Part shown: positions 63,466-64,000 of the stretch, piece after piece
Numbering within the stretch: the first letter of the stretch is position 1
Layout of the letters: the number at the start of each line of letters is the position of its first letter
Assembly (NCBI GenBank): GCA_903886485.1
Contig: CAISMH010000017.1
Location: forward strand, 372,001-436,000
Origin: an uncultured Burkholderiales bacterium
GTDB taxonomy: Bacteria > Pseudomonadota > Gammaproteobacteria > Burkholderiales > Burkholderiaceae_C
Length of the DNA stretch: 64,000 bases
Reading direction: 5' to 3'
The notes under the pieces: model-generated
What the model was told of the DNA's origin: nothing
The model's input: the letters and a program-made list of their open reading frames with translations, nothing else
Databases searched by the model: none
Program-made: the position numbers and the translations under genes

Positions 63466-63772
63466 AACGTGTGTGCTAAATGAACAAAAACAATACTTCT
63501 AGATACCCCAATCTGTGATTTTGGCTGGCTGCTCCGGACTTCACTCTTAAGGCCCCCGATGGCTGGCGTTACCCCATAACGGTAGACAATTTCTATAGTA
63601 TGAGTTGGAGTGAGTAGCACTTTGTACAGATCGATTTATGCAGCTTGCTTTTGGTCATCGACCGTGTAATAAAACGTGCAATGACTGAGAAAAATCGGTC
63701 TAAATAATGAGCTAAGTTTTAACCAGAGAACCTCAGATTAACAGTCCGCAGCTTGTTCCAAGCGAATAAACG

Positions 63773-63796
63773 TTGCTTCTACATTTGCTTCCACAC
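63773..63796. repeat. Island-end repeat, right copy
   Basis: TTGCTTCTACATTTGCTTCC then ACAC, near-identical to 53589-53611 at the other end; about 57 bp inside the right tRNA half. Confidence 0.6.
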
Positions 63797-63813
63797 CTCT
63801 GTATACCGCTTGT

Positions 63814-63836
63814 AACCTATTGATTTGTAATAGGTT
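63814..63836. other. Stem-loop next to the right tRNA half
   Basis: 8-bp inverted repeat AACCTATT / AATAGGTT, 7-nt loop, followed by TTTATTT. It may be a terminator for transcripts leaving the island or an arm of the attachment site. Confidence 0.45.
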
Positions 63837-63852
63837 TTATTTCTTGAACCTG

Positions 63853-63897
63853 CTCATAATCCTTTGGTCCGCGGTTCAAGTCCGCGACGCCCTACCA
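63853..63897 (+). pseudogene. 3' half of the split CAT-anticodon tRNA
   Basis: From CTCATAATCC (anticodon loop) through variable part TTTGGTC and T-arm CGCGG TTCAAGT CCGCG to ACGCCCTACCA. With the 5' half at 53477 it rebuilds a complete tRNA with CCA and the same acceptor pairing. The T-stem differs from that of the intron-containing copy (GACAG/CTGTC), so the two are distinct genes. Confidence 0.9.
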
Positions 63898-63926
63898 TCT
63901 TTGTGATATACTTTCGGTTTTCCAGA

Positions 63927-64000
63927 GCGGCTGTAGCTCAGCTGGATAGAGTACTTGGCTACGAACCAAGGGGTCGTGGGTTCGATTCCTGCCAGCCGCA
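63927..64000 (+). tRNA. tRNA-Arg(ACG), 3' CCA beyond the window
   Basis: 74 nt; anticodon loop CTACGAA gives ACG (arginine, CGN). Acceptor GCGGCTG/CAGCCGC and T-arm are paired; the sequence ends at the discriminator base. It lies 29 bp after the 3' tRNA half. Confidence 0.93.

Larger units (their letters stand above)
63466..63852. other. Non-coding right flank of the island
   Basis: About 390 bp without a gene. It holds the island-end repeat (63773-63796) and an inverted repeat AACCTATT (63814-63821) / AATAGGTT (63829-63836) followed by TTTATTT, 17 bp before the 3' tRNA half. Confidence 0.6.
53511..63857. mobile_element. Genomic island inserted in the tRNA-Ile2-like gene
   Basis: The 10.3-kb segment separates the 5' tRNA half (ending ...CTCATAA) from the 3' half (beginning CTCATAATCC). 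The shared core CTCATAA is the likely attachment site. Cargo: an intron-containing tRNA, YdeI-like, MFS, NmrA, two LysR, UDG-family, AhpD-like, EamA, peroxiredoxin-like and YghU-like genes. The intergenic DNA is more AT-rich than the flanks. No integrase, transposase or excisionase is encoded, so it is probably a remnant. Core-like motifs at 53589 and 63773 flank it. Confidence 0.72.

Noticed and set aside
53317..64000. Prophage or conjugative element in the island
   Set aside because: No phage structural, integrase, relaxase or mating-pair genes are present.

Overview
The window looks like a chromosomal segment of a Burkholderiales betaproteobacterium, most likely Comamonadaceae (Limnohabitans/Rhodoferax-like). 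This rests on the gene orders lolB-ispE-tRNA-Gln-prs-rplY-pth and coxB-coxA-ctaG-coxC-SURF1-ctaA-ctaB-SCO, on several Bug-type tricarboxylate-binding proteins without cognate membrane subunits, and on moderately high GC. The genus is an inference.

Layout. 1-1036: the end of a sulfate ABC ATPase gene. 1048-5500: a sulfide/persulfide cluster with a BigR-type ArsR regulator, two YeeE/YedE channels, an ETHE1-like persulfide dioxygenase, an MFS exporter and a small DUF2892 protein. 5581-13892: a tightly packed minus-strand catabolic operon with two LigI-like lactonases, an isocitrate/isopropylmalate-type dehydrogenase, two carboxymuconolactone-decarboxylase-fold proteins, an EthD-like protein, an SDR and three Bug proteins. 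13977-16190: a SulP transporter fused to STAS and cyclic-nucleotide-binding domains. 16199-18574: tRNA-Arg(CCT) and a MoxR/VWA module. 18631-22728: cytochrome c4, a CoA-transferase/Bug pair and a lipoprotein hydrolase. 22752-23983: a PemK/MazF-like toxin-antitoxin module lying between two copies of the 3' end of a DUF1841 gene. 23996-27100: fpr, trmL, a frameshifted comF and a BioC-like methyltransferase.

27212-36232 is the aa3 cytochrome c oxidase locus with copper and heme A assembly factors, including a 38-codon assembly gene. 36320-53316 is housekeeping: rpoH (with a perfect CIRCE element upstream), ftsY, rsmD, coaD, ferredoxin, pth, rplY, prs, tRNA-Gln, ispE, lolB, a TPR protein, mutM, mutY, rapZ, recN, nadK and hrcA. 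HrcA, the protein that binds CIRCE, is therefore encoded in the same window as the CIRCE-bearing sigma-32 gene.

The most unusual region is 53477-63897. A CAT-anticodon tRNA gene (probably tRNA-Ile2) is split at its anticodon loop: the 5' half lies at 53477-53513 and the 3' half at 63853-63897, about 10.3 kb apart. Just inside the left end is a second, complete CAT-anticodon tRNA gene interrupted after the anticodon by a 199-nt group I intron closely resembling the Azoarcus tRNA-Ile intron. The DNA between the halves carries accessory genes (YdeI-like, MFS, NmrA, two LysR regulators, a uracil-DNA-glycosylase-family protein, AhpD-like, EamA, peroxiredoxin-like, YghU-type GST), gene remnants and a tandem repeat, but no integrase. 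It looks like a decayed integrative island whose own intron-containing tRNA replaces the one it destroyed. The window ends in tRNA-Arg(ACG).
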